From NCBI RefSeq assembly GCF_006335145.1, contig NZ_VDMN01000001.1:1116001-1180000 (forward strand): a DNA stretch of 64,000 nucleotides, written 5' to 3'. This stretch comes from Aliirhizobium smilacinae. Lineage in GTDB: Bacteria > Pseudomonadota > Alphaproteobacteria > Rhizobiales > Rhizobiaceae. The translations under genes and the position numbers were made by a program. The number at the start of each line of letters is the position of its first letter. Positions within the stretch are counted from its first letter, which is position 1. Shown here in pieces: positions 16,853 to 26,708 of this stretch. The notes under the pieces are model-generated. The model was not told where the DNA came from. It searched no databases and saw only the letters and a list, made by a program, of their open reading frames with translations.

Positions 16853-17230
16853 TCAATACCCCATCGGCGGAAGCGGTTCGTCGAGAGGTTCGGCGAGACG
16901 CATTTCGTCGGTACTGTCGGTTCCGAGTTCCTCGAAGGCACGCCAGGTCAGCACCAGCAGGAAGGCGAAGAAGGAAAACGAGATGACGATCGCGGTCAGG
17001 ATCAGGGCCTGCGGCAACGGGTTGGCAGCTCCGGCGGCAAGCGTGGACGTATCAGCGGGAATGATCGGTGGGACTTCGCGGGTGATACGGCCGGCGGTGA
17101 ACAGCAACAGGTTCACGCCGTTGCCGAGGAGCACGATGCCGAGCAGGATGCGGATGGTGAATTTCGACAGCATGAGATAAACGGCGGCGGTGAAGAAAAG
17201 GCCGATCAGGGCGACGAACAGGACTTCCAT
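16853..17230 (-). CDS. mnhC: Mrp-type antiporter subunit C (NuoK-like)
   Basis: 125 residues, three membrane helices, homologous to NuoK. Features include FTIRILLGIVLLGNGVNLLLFTAG and the third helix ALILTAIVISFSFFAFLLVL, followed by an acidic C-terminal extension. Its ATG overlaps the mnhB stop by one base (TGATG), indicating translational coupling. Confidence 0.92.
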   Translation of the reverse strand: MEVLFVALIGLFFTAAVYLMLSKFTIRILLGIVLLGNGVNLLLFTAGRITREVPPIIPADTSTLAAGAANPLPQALILTAIVISFSFFAFLLVLTWRAFEELGTDSTDEMRLAEPLDEPLPPMGY

Positions 17231-17676
17231 CAGCGTGAGCCCTCGTCGTGTGCGCTGCCGTTTTCCGGTTCGGTTTCGAGTGCCAGCGCAATCGCCGTGA
17301 TGGCACCGACGACGACGAGGTAAACGCCGATATCGAAGGACATGACGGTCGAGAGCGGCACTTCCACACCGAGAATATCCGGATAGACCCAGAGCCCGCT
17401 CATGAACGGAACGCCGGCGATCAGGGAGGCGAGCCCGGACATGGTTGCCAGAAACAGGCCGGCACCGGCAATTGCCATCGGATGGAAACGGATCGCCCGC
17501 TGCACGGCTCCCGGTCCATGGGCGATGCCGAAGATCGCCAGCGCCGAGGCAGCGATCAACCCGCCGATAAACCCGCCACCCGGCTCATTATGGCCGCGCA
17601 GGAGGACGAAGACGGAAAAGAGCAGCATGAGGGCGGTGATGACGGGGGCGGCCGTGCGCAGGATGAGAGTGTTCAT
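17230..17676 (-). CDS. mnhB: Mrp-type antiporter subunit B
   Basis: 148 residues with four membrane helices and the MnhB signature [17 protein letters not shown], plus [21 protein letters not shown]. The start codon overlaps by 4 bp the stop of a 15-codon ORF that begins at the end of mnhA, so translation may be coupled through that mini-ORF. No good Shine-Dalgarno sequence lies at the normal distance. Confidence 0.92.
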   Translation of the reverse strand: MNTLILRTAAPVITALMLLFSVFVLLRGHNEPGGGFIGGLIAASALAIFGIAHGPGAVQRAIRFHPMAIAGAGLFLATMSGLASLIAGVPFMSGLWVYPDILGVEVPLSTVMSFDIGVYLVVVGAITAIALALETEPENGSAHDEGSR

Positions 17677-17720
17677 GGGGCGCCATGCTCCGGGCCAAGC
17701 GGGTAATTCGTCATGCTCAT
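17673..17720 (-). CDS. 15-codon ORF tiling the mnhA-mnhB junction
   Basis: Encodes [15 protein letters not shown]. Its ATG overlaps the mnhA stop (ATGA) and its stop overlaps the mnhB start (ATGA), so it spans the junction exactly. It may serve only to pass ribosomes from mnhA to mnhB, or may make a micro-peptide. Nothing is known of such a peptide; the frame could also be chance. Confidence 0.35.
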   Translation of the reverse strand: MSMTNYPLGPEHGAP

Positions 17721-20050
17721 CCCTCGCCTCTCTTCCCCACCCGCAGCTTGAGCAGCGCCAGAACGGCCAGCCCGGTGATCATCACCACGGCGATTTCGCC
17801 CAGCGTATCCGTCCCGCGGAAATCGACGATAATGACATTGACGACGTTGGCGCCGTGGGCGATCGCCTTGGAATAGGCGTCGAAGAAATCCGTCATAAAC
17901 GGATCGAGCGGGCGACCGACCGATTTCAGCAGCATGAGCGCGAAACCGAGGCCGCAGGCGATGGCGATGGTCGCGTCCAGCACGACCTGACCTGCCGGCC
18001 GGTGATCGCTGACCGACAGCCGCAGCCGGGTCATGACAAGGGTCAGGATGACAACCGAAAGCGTCTCGACCATGAACTGGGTGAAGGAGAGATCCGGCGC
18101 ACCGAACAGAAGGAAGATCACCGCCACGGCAAAGCCCTGAATGCCGAGCGATACGATCGCGGTCAGGCGATCGGCGGCACGCAGGACGGCGATGATGCCG
18201 AGTGCCGCAATGACGAAGAAGGCCGCCTCCTGAACCAGAAGACCGGTCGGCCATGCGGGCATGTCCGGCAGTTCGTCGAAAACGAACAACGGCACGAGCA
18301 GAGTCAGGGCCACGAGAATGAAGGTGATGGTGATGTAGATTTCCAGCCGGCCGGGCTGAATGATGCGCATCAGGCCGGCCGAAAAGCGGACAAGGCCTGT
18401 GACCATATGATCGAACCAGCGGTCCGGCCCCGGCCCCAGGCTTTCCAACATCTGCGCCATCAGCCAGCGGGCACGCTCGAGCTGCCAGTAGATCAATACA
18501 CCGATTGCCAGCGTGAACACGGAGAGCGCCAGAGGCAGGCCGAGATGCGGGATGGTGGTGATCGTCACCACGGTCGGCTCGTCGATGATGGCGCTTGCCA
18601 TCGGTGACGAGAGATAGGCATGCAGAAGCGGGGAAAACACGCCGAAGACAATGCCGAGTGCTGCCAGCACGACAGGGCCGAGCCAGAGGGTGATCGGCGC
18701 CTCATGCGGGTGACGCGGCGTGTTCTTCCGCTGACCGATGAAGGGTTTCAGGCCGACGGCAAGGGCAATGGCCACCATCAGCGCATTGCCGGCCAGCGCC
18801 GCACCGGTGAAAAAGACGGCGCGCGGATTGCCGGCCGCGAGCGCCGCATAGATTTCCTCCTTGGCGAGGAAACCGGCAAAAAGCGGCAGGCCGGCCATGG
18901 AGCAGGCGGCAAGAAGCGCTGCTGCGAAGGTGACCGGCATGGCGTGACGAAGACCGCCGAGCAGGGGCAATTCTCGCGTGCCGGTCTCGTGGTCGACAGC
19001 GCCTGCGACCATGAACAGCGCACCCTTGAACAGCGAATGGGCGACGAGATAGAGCACCGCCGCCTCGATGGCATGGGGGGAGCCGAAGCCGGTCAGCATC
19101 ACCAGAAGGCCGAGCGAGGCCATGGTCGTATAGGCGAGCATCAGCTTGAGATCGGTCTGGCGGATACCTATCAGCGCGCCTGTGATCAGCGTCACTCCGC
19201 CGAAAAAGGGAAGCAGGATTTCCCAGGCGGGTGTGCCGCCGAGAACCGGGTTGAGCCGCATAAGAAGATAGACGCCGGCCTTCACCATTGTCGCAGAATG
19301 AAGATAGGCCGAGACGGGAGTGGGTGCCTCCATCGCATTCGGCAGCCAGAAATGAAACGGAAATTGCGCCGATTTGGTGAAGGCACCGCCAAGCACCAGA
19401 AACAGGGCCGGCAGGTAGAACGGGCTCATCTTCAGTGCATCACCGAGATGGACGAGCAGCGACAGCTGGGTGACACCGGTGACGTTCCAGAGGAAAACCA
19501 GACCGGCCAGCAGCGACAGTCCCCCTGCCCCCGTCACGACCAGCGCCTGCAGCGCGGCCCGGCGTGCGGCCTCCCGCTCATGGTCGAAGCCGATCAGCAG
19601 GAAGGAGGCGATCGAGGTGAGTTCCCAATAAACGAACAGCATCAGAAAGCTGTCGGACACGACGAGGCCGAGCATGGCGCCCATGAACAGCAGGATGAAG
19701 GACAGGAACCGCCCGAGATGGCGGTGGCCCTTCATATAACCGCCGGAATAGATGACGATCAGGGTGCCGATGCCGGTAATCAGCAGCGCGAAAGTGAGCG
19801 ACAGGCCGTCGATGAACCAGGAGAAGGACAGGTTGAGGCTGGGCGCCCAGGCATATCCGCCGGTGACCACTTCGCCGGCCGAAATCTCGCCCAGGAACCG
19901 GCAGAAATGAAGGAAGGACAGTGCCGGTGCGAGCGCGATGATCCAGGCAGCCTTGTCGCCAAGGCGCGAGACAAGGAAGGGAGCCAGCAAGGCGGCCACA
20001 AACGGCAGGAAGAGCGCAATAAACGTCCATGCCGGCGCGCTGGCGGCCAT
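17717..20050 (-). CDS. mnhA: Mrp-type antiporter subunit A (NuoL-like)
   Basis: 777 residues, about 20 membrane helices. The N-terminal two thirds are NuoL-like, with the membrane glutamate and lysine motifs ([60 protein letters not shown]). The C-terminal part carries the extra MnhA domains ([34 protein letters not shown] and [23 protein letters not shown]). It is the first gene of the A-B-C-D-E-F-G operon, a class found in rhizobia as pha, where it is needed for K+ or Na+ tolerance. Divergent from msrB across 160 bp. Confidence 0.93.
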   Translation of the reverse strand: MAASAPAWTFIALFLPFVAALLAPFLVSRLGDKAAWIIALAPALSFLHFCRFLGEISAGEVVTGGYAWAPSLNLSFSWFIDGLSLTFALLITGIGTLIVIYSGGYMKGHRHLGRFLSFILLFMGAMLGLVVSDSFLMLFVYWELTSIASFLLIGFDHEREAARRAALQALVVTGAGGLSLLAGLVFLWNVTGVTQLSLLVHLGDALKMSPFYLPALFLVLGGAFTKSAQFPFHFWLPNAMEAPTPVSAYLHSATMVKAGVYLLMRLNPVLGGTPAWEILLPFFGGVTLITGALIGIRQTDLKLMLAYTTMASLGLLVMLTGFGSPHAIEAAVLYLVAHSLFKGALFMVAGAVDHETGTRELPLLGGLRHAMPVTFAAALLAACSMAGLPLFAGFLAKEEIYAALAAGNPRAVFFTGAALAGNALMVAIALAVGLKPFIGQRKNTPRHPHEAPITLWLGPVVLAALGIVFGVFSPLLHAYLSSPMASAIIDEPTVVTITTIPHLGLPLALSVFTLAIGVLIYWQLERARWLMAQMLESLGPGPDRWFDHMVTGLVRFSAGLMRIIQPGRLEIYITITFILVALTLLVPLFVFDELPDMPAWPTGLLVQEAAFFVIAALGIIAVLRAADRLTAIVSLGIQGFAVAVIFLLFGAPDLSFTQFMVETLSVVILTLVMTRLRLSVSDHRPAGQVVLDATIAIACGLGFALMLLKSVGRPLDPFMTDFFDAYSKAIAHGANVVNVIIVDFRGTDTLGEIAVVMITGLAVLALLKLRVGKRGEG

Positions 20051-20210
20051 AGTCTCTCCTCACCCCTCGCACGGCCGATCATCGAACGCGTATGGTTCTC
20101 TTAAGTGAAACGGACGGGTGCCTCAAGCACAACCGGACGGGACGATGCGACAGGCATCTTTATTCACAGCGTTGCGATGCCTATCTATGGTGCAAACGAA
20201 AGGAACCGTC

Positions 20211-20621
20211 ATGTCCTCGACTGCGACACCCAAGATTTCCAAAACCGATGCCGAATGGCGCGAAGAACTGACGCCCGAGCAATTTTACATCCTGCGCCAG
20301 GCAGGTACGGAGCGCGCCTTTAGCGGCCCTTACTGGAACGCCAAGGAAAAAGGCATCTACAGCTGCGCCGGATGTGGCGAAGACCTGTTCGTCTCCGACA
20401 CCAAGTTCGATTCCGGCTGCGGCTGGCCGAGCTATTTCGAGGCGGTGAAACCGGATGTGATCACCGAAATCCGTGACACGTCGCATGGAATGGTGCGCAC
20501 AGAAGTGCGCTGCGCCAATTGCGGCGGCCATCTCGGCCACGTTTTCCCCGACGGCCCGCCGCCGACCGGCCTTCGCTACTGCATCAACGGCCATTCGATG
20601 AATTTCACCCCGGTGGAATGA
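20211..20621 (+). CDS. msrB: Peptide-methionine (R)-S-oxide reductase
   Basis: 136 residues. MsrB reduces the R-isomer of methionine sulfoxide in oxidised proteins. The zinc-binding pairs C52-x2-C55 and C101-x2-C104, the core [11 protein letters not shown] and the catalytic [11 protein letters not shown] (Cys124) are all present; Cys70 is a candidate resolving cysteine. ATG at 20211 is preceded by AAAGGAA at a good distance, while an upstream in-frame ATG (20118) lacks this. No signal peptide, so cytoplasmic. Confidence 0.95.
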   Translation: MSSTATPKISKTDAEWREELTPEQFYILRQAGTERAFSGPYWNAKEKGIYSCAGCGEDLFVSDTKFDSGCGWPSYFEAVKPDVITEIRDTSHGMVRTEVRCANCGGHLGHVFPDGPPPTGLRYCINGHSMNFTPVE

Positions 20622-20633
20622 AACACGATCCTA

Positions 20634-21326
20634 TCACCGGCAGGCCACGGTGAACTCAGTCAATAGAGAGTTCAGGTCTGCCGGCTGTTCAAGCGGCACA
20701 TAGTGGCCGCTCCCTTTTATCACATGCAACTTTCCATTCGACGCCATTTCGGCCTGGGCAGCGCTGGTTTTCAAACCTGGCGCGGGATCCTGGTCGCCGC
20801 TTACGATTGCAACCGGACAGGACAGTCGGCTGAGGAGATCGGCCCGACCGGGACGCGTATGGAAAACATCGGTGCCTCTGGCGAGATCTTCGCGAGATTG
20901 CCGCATCATCATCCCGTAGGCTGAAGCAAGCACAGTTTCGGGGGTATCTGGATGGAAAAATGGCCGCCAGTAGCGTTTCCATGCCGCATCCCGCCCCTCC
21001 TCGCGGATCACGCGAAGAGCTTGCGCGTGGAACAGTGGATCTGCGCGACGGTCAGCCTTGGTACCGATAAGCACCATGCCGGCAACACGTTCGGGCGCCA
21101 GGTTTGCGATTTCCAGAGCACAGGATCCGCCCACGGAGCAGCCGACGAGAACAAGCCTGCTACTCTGCGTCAGCGATAGTGCCGCCTCGGCCCATTCCGT
21201 CACGGTCTCACCAGATCTGTAAAGCGTGGGCGCAATGCTTTTGGCACCGAGTGCTTCTCGTTGCCCATCCCACATGTAGCCGTCGAGCGGCAGCGCGTGG
21301 AGAAAAAGAATTTCAGGTTCATCCAC
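20634..21326 (-). CDS. Alpha/beta hydrolase
   Basis: 230 residues with the alpha/beta-hydrolase fold pattern: HALPLDGYMWDGQ (oxyanion region), nucleophile elbow GCSVGG (Ser64), acid SGDQDPA and catalytic GSGHYVPLEQP near the C-terminus. It lacks a signal peptide. The substrate cannot be inferred; the layout resembles small esterases. It is convergent with msrB, with the stops 12 bp apart, and probably co-directional with the epimerase gene upstream. Confidence 0.8.
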   Translation of the reverse strand: MDEPEILFLHALPLDGYMWDGQREALGAKSIAPTLYRSGETVTEWAEAALSLTQSSRLVLVGCSVGGSCALEIANLAPERVAGMVLIGTKADRRADPLFHAQALRVIREEGRDAAWKRYWRPFFHPDTPETVLASAYGMMMRQSREDLARGTDVFHTRPGRADLLSRLSCPVAIVSGDQDPAPGLKTSAAQAEMASNGKLHVIKGSGHYVPLEQPADLNSLLTEFTVACR

Positions 21327-21347
21327 GGCGCAGCTTCCCGAAACGCG

Positions 21348-22217
21348 CTAGCCGATCACTTCGACCGAAAACGCGAACCTCGCCTTTTCACCGGCTGGCA
21401 GGATTTTGGTGTAGGGGCGCTTTGCCATTTCCGCCGAACCTCCCGCCTCAGCCGCCGTGCCGTGCCAAGGCTCGACGCAAAGGAAAGGTGCGCCGAGTTT
21501 CTGCCAGAGCGCCAGAGTGGGCAGGTTGTCAAAGGCGAATTTCAGGCTCGGGCCGCCTTCGGCTGCATAGGTCAGCCCCTCGCCGGCACCTTCGGCGAAG
21601 ATCATCGCATCGGCCTCGAACAGTTCGTGTGCGAGCGTCAACTCGCCCTTCGAGAAAGGCGATGGCAGCTTGTCCCGGGTGACGAGCCCATCCTCCAGCC
21701 GGGTCAGCAGCGGTTCAGCGCCGTTATCGAGCGCTATCGTATGCGGCTTGCCTTCGGCGCCCGGCAGCGGCCAGAGGAAGGCCGGGTGAAAGCCGAGGCC
21801 GAAGGGCATCGGGCAACTGTCGGGGTTTTCCACTTCGGCCGTCACCACCAGTTTTCCGCCATCCAGCGAGTGCGTGAGCGAGAGGAGAAAATCGAAAGGA
21901 TAGATTTTTCGGGTTGCGTCGGTGCTTTCGAGCTCGAAACGGCAGGCGGTGGTGCTGGCATCGGCCAGCACCCACTCGGCCCTGCGGGCAAAACCGTGTT
22001 GGCCCATCTCGTAGGAGGCGCCATCGACGGCGATATGATTGTCCGGCGCCTTGCCGACGATCGGGAACAGGATCGGCGAACGGCCGGTCCAGAAGGCCGC
22101 ATCGCCGTTCCACAGCCAGTCCCGGCCATCGGTCGTCTGCAGCGACTGCATCTCGGCGCCGAGCGAGGAAACTTCGACGACAAGTTCATCGCTGGTGATG
22201 CGGACGATATCGGGCAT
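21348..22217 (-). CDS. Aldose 1-epimerase family protein
   Basis: 289 residues with the galactose mutarotase-like beta-sandwich pattern: SLGAEMQSLQTTDGRDWLWNGD ... WTGRSPILFPIVGK, the conserved MPFGLGFHPAFLWPL with its active-site His, and the C-terminal ...LCVEPWHGTA with a conserved Glu. Members interconvert anomers of sugars or sugar phosphates; substrate here unknown. It follows the same strand as the hydrolase at 20634 with 21 bp between them, so the two may share a transcript. Confidence 0.85.
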   Translation of the reverse strand: MPDIVRITSDELVVEVSSLGAEMQSLQTTDGRDWLWNGDAAFWTGRSPILFPIVGKAPDNHIAVDGASYEMGQHGFARRAEWVLADASTTACRFELESTDATRKIYPFDFLLSLTHSLDGGKLVVTAEVENPDSCPMPFGLGFHPAFLWPLPGAEGKPHTIALDNGAEPLLTRLEDGLVTRDKLPSPFSKGELTLAHELFEADAMIFAEGAGEGLTYAAEGGPSLKFAFDNLPTLALWQKLGAPFLCVEPWHGTAAEAGGSAEMAKRPYTKILPAGEKARFAFSVEVIG

Positions 22218-22302
22218 GCGGCGTTCCTCCAGATGGAATCAATGCGACATATTTGCCCGACATGCGTTGAGGTTCAATGACGACCGGAACGTCTCAAGCG
22301 GA

Positions 22303-23133
22303 TCAGTCGTCGAAATCCATGGCAAGCGTGGTTGCCTTATGCGCCTCCAGTTCCGCCAGACGGCCTTCAAGTGCCGCCTTGATCGACGGATAGGTGGAGC
22401 CCCCAAGCGCCAGACGCAGAGGCGGATTATCCCGGTCGGCATATTCGATCATCGCATCCGCCATTTTGTCCGGGTCTCCCTTGATGTCGAAGCCGCCGCT
22501 GAAGATCGCGTCACGGACCTGGCCTGCGGGTGTATCGGCGTAGATATCCATCGGCTCTGCAATGGAGAGACCCTTGCCGAAATCCGTGCGTGTCGGGCCG
22601 GGTTCGACGATGGTGAACCTGATGCCGAAAGGCGCTACTTCCTTGGCGACGGCATCGACGAAACCTTCGATACCCCATTTGGTGGCGTGATAGAGCGAGA
22701 AGCTGGGATAGGTGATCTGGCCGCCTTCCGACGCCACCTGCTGGATCAGACCGCCGCCCTGGGCCCGCAGATGCGGCAGCGCCGCGCGGATGATCTGGAT
22801 AGAGCCGATCAGGTTGGTATCGACCTGCCGGCGGATTTCCTCGTCGCTTAACTCTTCCGCCGCGCCGAACAGGCCGTAACCGGCGTTGTTGACGACGACA
22901 TCGATGCGGCCGAGTTCGGCGAAGGCGCGGTCGACCGTGGCGCGGATCGCGTCCTGATCGGTGAGGTCGAACCCGGCGATCCACAACCGGTTGCCATAGG
23001 TCTCGCGAAGATCGTCCAGCGCATCCATGCGTCGCAGGGTGGCGGCGACGCGGTCGCCACGGGCCAGAAGCTTTTCGGTCAAAAGGCGGCCGAAACCGGA
23101 AGATGTGCCGGTAATGAACCAGGTCTTGGACAT
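22303..23133 (-). CDS. Short-chain dehydrogenase/reductase
   Basis: 276 residues. Classical SDR motifs are present: the nucleotide-binding TGTSSGFG near the N-terminus, NNAGYG, and the catalytic YHATKWG. The family does NAD(P)-dependent oxidoreduction; substrate unknown. ATG at 23133 has AAGGAG upstream and places the Rossmann motif close to the N-terminus; a longer in-frame start at 23214 is unlikely. It is divergent from a LysR gene at 23258, which is the likely regulator (inference from arrangement). Confidence 0.88.
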   Translation of the reverse strand: MSKTWFITGTSSGFGRLLTEKLLARGDRVAATLRRMDALDDLRETYGNRLWIAGFDLTDQDAIRATVDRAFAELGRIDVVVNNAGYGLFGAAEELSDEEIRRQVDTNLIGSIQIIRAALPHLRAQGGGLIQQVASEGGQITYPSFSLYHATKWGIEGFVDAVAKEVAPFGIRFTIVEPGPTRTDFGKGLSIAEPMDIYADTPAGQVRDAIFSGGFDIKGDPDKMADAMIEYADRDNPPLRLALGGSTYPSIKAALEGRLAELEAHKATTLAMDFDD

Positions 23134-23257
23134 GGGTATTCTCCTTTGCTGCGCGGTCGGGAATTCGGTTTTGGCCACGCTTTCTGCAACAGAAGATAAA
23201 CTCTGCTCACTCATGCTATAAGTCGTTCAATTACGCATAACCCGGTGAATTTTTTCC

Positions 23258-24220
23258 ATGAATGAAAAACCGACGCTCAGCGATCTTTCTGCCTTCACCA
23301 CGATCATCGCGCATCGCAGCTTTCGAAAGGCGGCCGAGGAACTCGGGCTTTCACCCTCTACGCTCAGCCATATGATGCGCGGGCTGGAAACGCGGATGGG
23401 CGTCAGGCTTCTGAACCGCACGACCCGCAGCGTTTCCCCCACAGAGGCCGGCGAGCGATTGGCGGCAAAGCTCGGACCGGCCCTGCGCGAGCTTGATGCG
23501 GCGCTGGAAGCGGTCGACGATTTTCGCGGCGGGCCGAGCGGGACGATCAGGATCAACACCAGCAGCATCGTTATCCGCAGGCTGCTTGAAAACGCGGTTC
23601 CGACGTTTCTTGCCCGCTACCCGGATGTGGCGCTGGATCTGGTCAGCGACGGGCGGCTGATCGACATCGTCGCCGACGGGTTCGATGCCGGGATCCGGCT
23701 GCGCGAATCCGTGCCGCAGGACATGATCGCCATCGCTTTCGGTGGCCCTGCCCGTTTCGTCACCGTCGCTTCGCCGGATTATATCGCATCCCGCGGAGAA
23801 CCCTCGACACCACAGGAGCTTTCGCAGCACGCCTGCATAAGGTTAAGAATGCCAAGCGGAAAGCTTTACCGCTGGGAATTCGAGCGGCGCGGAGAAGAGA
23901 CGGTGGTGGATGTCTCCGGCCCGCTGACGCTCGACGATACCGAGCTGATGGTCGAGGCTGCGGCCTCCGACCTCGGCATTGCCTATGTGCCGCAGCATCT
24001 GGCGCAAGACTATCTGCGGCAGGGAAGACTGGTAGCTGTGCTTTCCGACTGGTGCCCCGAGATCGACGGCCTGTGCCTCTATTATCCGGGGCACCGGCAC
24101 GTACCTGCCGGATTGCGCGCCTTCATCGACATATTGAAGGAGATCGACGGGAAGCTCAGTTCTTCTCTGCCGGCACCGAATATTGCGCATCCGTCACCGG
24201 CTCCAGCCAGTCGGCGGTGA
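23258..24220 (+). CDS. LysR family transcriptional regulator
   Basis: 320 residues: N-terminal winged HTH ([59 protein letters not shown]) and a C-terminal effector-binding domain of the CrgA/AaeR-like subgroup ([34 protein letters not shown]). It is divergent from the SDR gene, the classical arrangement for LysR control of the neighbour. Its 3' end overlaps the convergent cupin gene by 65 bp. Confidence 0.9.
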   Translation: MNEKPTLSDLSAFTTIIAHRSFRKAAEELGLSPSTLSHMMRGLETRMGVRLLNRTTRSVSPTEAGERLAAKLGPALRELDAALEAVDDFRGGPSGTIRINTSSIVIRRLLENAVPTFLARYPDVALDLVSDGRLIDIVADGFDAGIRLRESVPQDMIAIAFGGPARFVTVASPDYIASRGEPSTPQELSQHACIRLRMPSGKLYRWEFERRGEETVVDVSGPLTLDDTELMVEAAASDLGIAYVPQHLAQDYLRQGRLVAVLSDWCPEIDGLCLYYPGHRHVPAGLRAFIDILKEIDGKLSSSLPAPNIAHPSPAPASRR

Positions 24221-24566
24221 CGCCGCCCTCGGCTTCCTGAATGGCAATATGGGTCATGGCCGTCTGCGGACCCGCGCCGTGCCAGTGTTTTTCACCCGGC
24301 GCGAACCAGACGACATCGCCCGAGCGCAACTCGCGCACCGGCCCGCCTTCGGTCTGGGCACGGCCGAAACCGGCGGTGACGATCAGCGTCTGGCCGAGCG
24401 GATGGGTGTGCCAGTTGGTGCGGGCACCGGGTTCGAAGGTGACGCTTGCTGCGCGCACCCGTGCCGGTTCGGGTGCTTCCATCAGCGGATCAAGCCGCAC
24501 CGTGCCGGTAAAATAGTCCGCCGGCTGCTGTTTCGAAGCTTGCGAGCCGTTGCGCCTGATATCCAT
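24156..24566 (-). CDS. Cupin domain protein
   Basis: 136 residues forming one cupin barrel: [27 protein letters not shown] (metal-binding HxH plus Gln/Glu motif) and [18 protein letters not shown] (second motif His). This layout matches the small manganese cupins annotated as quercetin dioxygenase-like or (R)-mandelonitrile lyase-like. The actual reaction is unknown. It overlaps the LysR 3' end in the opposite direction. Confidence 0.85.
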   Translation of the reverse strand: MDIRRNGSQASKQQPADYFTGTVRLDPLMEAPEPARVRAASVTFEPGARTNWHTHPLGQTLIVTAGFGRAQTEGGPVRELRSGDVVWFAPGEKHWHGAGPQTAMTHIAIQEAEGGVTADWLEPVTDAQYSVPAEKN

Positions 24567-24655
24567 GTCGGGTGTCCCTCTGTGCCAAGTGTCGAAGGGG
24601 ATATAGGGCGAACCCGCGGAAGCACAGCGCGAAAATACGCAGATTTCCAGCTCGG

Positions 24656-24958
24656 CTAAGGATCCTTGGGAAACAAGACTTTCTCGTGATCCTGGGCGGC
24701 GTTGAGGATATGCAGGATATAAACCGTGTCTTCGATGACGTGATAAAAGATGGCGTAGTTTTTAAACGACAGACGGCGAATTCTAGAATCTTCATGTCCC
24801 GGAATAAGCTGATAGCGGAAGGGCATATCCTTGAGGCGCAGGCAGCGTTGGCCAATCTCGCGGACGAAAGTTATAGCACGCGTCGGGTTGTCCTGCTCGA
24901 TATAGGACCAGATCCTATCGAGCTCCCGGTAAGCCTGCGGCGTGAAAACCACCTCCAC
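24656..24958 (-). CDS. parE: ParE/RelE-type toxin
   Basis: 100 residues with the ParE pattern: [26 protein letters not shown] at the start, then [50 protein letters not shown]. ParE toxins target DNA gyrase, while RelE relatives target mRNA; the sequence fits ParE better. It follows its antitoxin with 12 bp between. This is the second toxin-antitoxin locus of the window. Confidence 0.85.
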   Translation of the reverse strand: MEVVFTPQAYRELDRIWSYIEQDNPTRAITFVREIGQRCLRLKDMPFRYQLIPGHEDSRIRRLSFKNYAIFYHVIEDTVYILHILNAAQDHEKVLFPKDP

Positions 24959-24970
24959 GCTTGCTGCCCT

Positions 24971-25234
24971 CTATGCAGACCGCTTTTTCATGCGTTCAGC
25001 ATAACGCGCCTCGAATTCGGCCATGACCTCTTCGATCGGCGTGCCCAGGCCGGCTTCGGACTCGGCGAGGCCACGAGCCAGCGCCGCGTTGAGTTCGGCA
25101 AGCCGCTGCTCCTTGAATGCCAGAAGCCGGACAGCTTCCTTCAGCGCGGCGTCGCGGTTTTCATAACGGCCGGACTTCACCAGCTCTTCGATATAGTCTT
25201 CCGGGTCTTTTCCGAGATTTGTAGCGTCGCTCAT
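24971..25234 (-). CDS. parD: ParD-type antitoxin
   Basis: 87 residues. The N-terminal half is a ribbon-helix-helix-like segment (DPEDYIEELVKSGRYENRDAALKEAVRLLAFKE) of the ParD family; the C-terminal half is an acidic helix that would wrap the toxin (EEVMAEFEARYAERMKKR). The start at 25234 places this motif near the N-terminus. It is upstream of parE in the usual antitoxin-first order and probably represses the operon. Confidence 0.85.
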   Translation of the reverse strand: MSDATNLGKDPEDYIEELVKSGRYENRDAALKEAVRLLAFKEQRLAELNAALARGLAESEAGLGTPIEEVMAEFEARYAERMKKRSA

Positions 25235-25294
25235 GTCGGTTGCTCCAGCTAACAGAAAGATATCAGCGGGCACGCGGGTTATCAATGTGGCGTA

Positions 25295-25804
25295 TCAGAC
25301 CTTGGAAAGCTTCAGTTCCATGCAGGTCAGGTCCAGCCAGCGGCCGAACTTGGTGCCGACTTCGGAGAATTTTCCGGCGATGCGGAAGCCCAGCGCGTTA
25401 TGAAGCGCGATCGACGCCTCGTTCTCCGCTTCGATCGCGGCGATCATCACATGCACGCCGTTCGATGCGGCGCGGGCGATCAGTTCTTCCATGAGCTTGC
25501 GGCCGAGCCCATGGCCGCGGAAGGACTTGTGGACATAGACCGAGTGTTCGACGGTAAAACGATAGCCGTCAAAGGCACGCCATTCGCCATAGGATGCATA
25601 ACCGGCAACCTCGCCATTCAACTGCGCCACAAGCACGGGAAAGCCCTTCGCCTTGCGGGCATCGAACCAGGCGCGACGGTTTTCGATATCGACCAGCGTC
25701 TCGTTCCAGATCGCCGTCGTATTGGCGACGGCGTCGTTGTAGATCTCCATGATACCGTGCAGATCGGCCTGGGCGGCATCGCGGATAATAGGCGTGTTGC
25801 TCAT
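25295..25804 (-). CDS. GNAT acetyltransferase, phosphinothricin-type
   Basis: 169 residues. The order of motifs is that of the Pat/YncA subgroup: IRDAAQADLHGIMEIYNDAVANTTAIWNE, then AGYASYGEWRAFDGYRFTVEHSVYV and the acetyl-CoA loop RGHGLGRKLMEELIARA, then NEASIALHNALGFRIAGKFSEVGTKFGRWLDL. Members N-acetylate phosphinothricin, methionine sulfone/sulfoximine or related amino acids. ATG at 25804 is preferred over the slightly longer form at 25816. Confidence 0.88.
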   Translation of the reverse strand: MSNTPIIRDAAQADLHGIMEIYNDAVANTTAIWNETLVDIENRRAWFDARKAKGFPVLVAQLNGEVAGYASYGEWRAFDGYRFTVEHSVYVHKSFRGHGLGRKLMEELIARAASNGVHVMIAAIEAENEASIALHNALGFRIAGKFSEVGTKFGRWLDLTCMELKLSKV

Positions 25805-25902
25805 TATATCGTCCATTATAGTAGCTTTCTGTCCACTTTATCAGACGACGGAATTCTGTCGAGGGTAATCGCTGAGGCGTTGCGGACGGTAGGTCAAGGA
25901 AT

Positions 25903-26571
25903 TCAGAGGCTGCCAGTCAGGCTGAAACAGGTCATTACAGCGCCATAGTGAACGGCAGCGGCTGCGACGACAAAACCATGCCAGATGGCATTCTGAAAAC
26001 GCAGCTTTTCCCAGATGTGAAAGATGACGCCGAGCGAATAGATCAGCCCGCCGATGACGATCAGCGCAACGGTCACGGGCGGAAGATATTGCGACACCTC
26101 GTCCATCACCACGACACCGCTCCATCCCATGCCGAGATAAAGAAGGATGGCCAGCTTGTCGTAACGACCGGGGAAGAGGCATTTCAGCGACACGCCGACG
26201 ATGGCGGTGATCCAGATGGCGGCCAGCATTGCGGCGATCCAGGGATCATGCGCCGCGCCGCGCTGCAGAAAGGGCGTGTAGGTGGCAGCGATCAGGATGA
26301 AGATCGCCGAATGATCGAGCCGGCGCAGCAGCCATTTGGTGCGGGAATGCGGCCAGATATTGTAGGTGAAGGAGACCGACAGGCAGAGGATCAGCCCGAG
26401 CCCGTAAATCCAGGCAGCGGCGATCTCGCCATAGCTCGACCAGACGGTGGCGTAGAAGATCAGCGCGGTGGCACCGACCAGGGCAAAAACGATGCCTATC
26501 CCGTGGACGATACCGTCCGCGATGATCTCATGCAGATCGTAACACCGTCCGAAATTGAAGAAATCGCTCAT
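25903..26571 (-). CDS. Hemolysin III / PAQR family membrane protein
   Basis: 222 residues with seven predicted membrane helices and the family motifs: ADGIVHGIGIVFALVGATALI (helix 1), LRRLDHSAIFILIAATYTPF, and C-terminal KLRFQNAIWHGFVVAAAAVHYGAV with the conserved metal-site histidines. Despite the name, the cellular role in most bacteria is unclear; relatives include PAQR receptors with ceramidase-like folds. It stands alone in a minus-strand run. Confidence 0.88.
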   Translation of the reverse strand: MSDFFNFGRCYDLHEIIADGIVHGIGIVFALVGATALIFYATVWSSYGEIAAAWIYGLGLILCLSVSFTYNIWPHSRTKWLLRRLDHSAIFILIAATYTPFLQRGAAHDPWIAAMLAAIWITAIVGVSLKCLFPGRYDKLAILLYLGMGWSGVVVMDEVSQYLPPVTVALIVIGGLIYSLGVIFHIWEKLRFQNAIWHGFVVAAAAVHYGAVMTCFSLTGSL

Positions 26572-26708
26572 GCCAAAGGTCGTCTCCGTCTATCGACAGA
26601 ATGCTTGGCACCGTTCAGGAACGCAAGACGTGCGCATCCCAAACGGCGTCACATTCGGTTTCGGCATGTAAATCCGAAGTGTTCGCTTTTCAGAAGAACG
26701 GAAGTGCC

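Noticed and set aside
16403..17323. Open frame opposite mnhD/mnhC
   Set aside because: Antisense shadow with no recognisable domain or ribosome site.
18620..20104. Long open frame (494 codons) opposite mnhA
   Set aside because: Composition (Gln, His, Arg and Glu rich) is that of an antisense frame; mnhA on the other strand has clear motifs and operon context.
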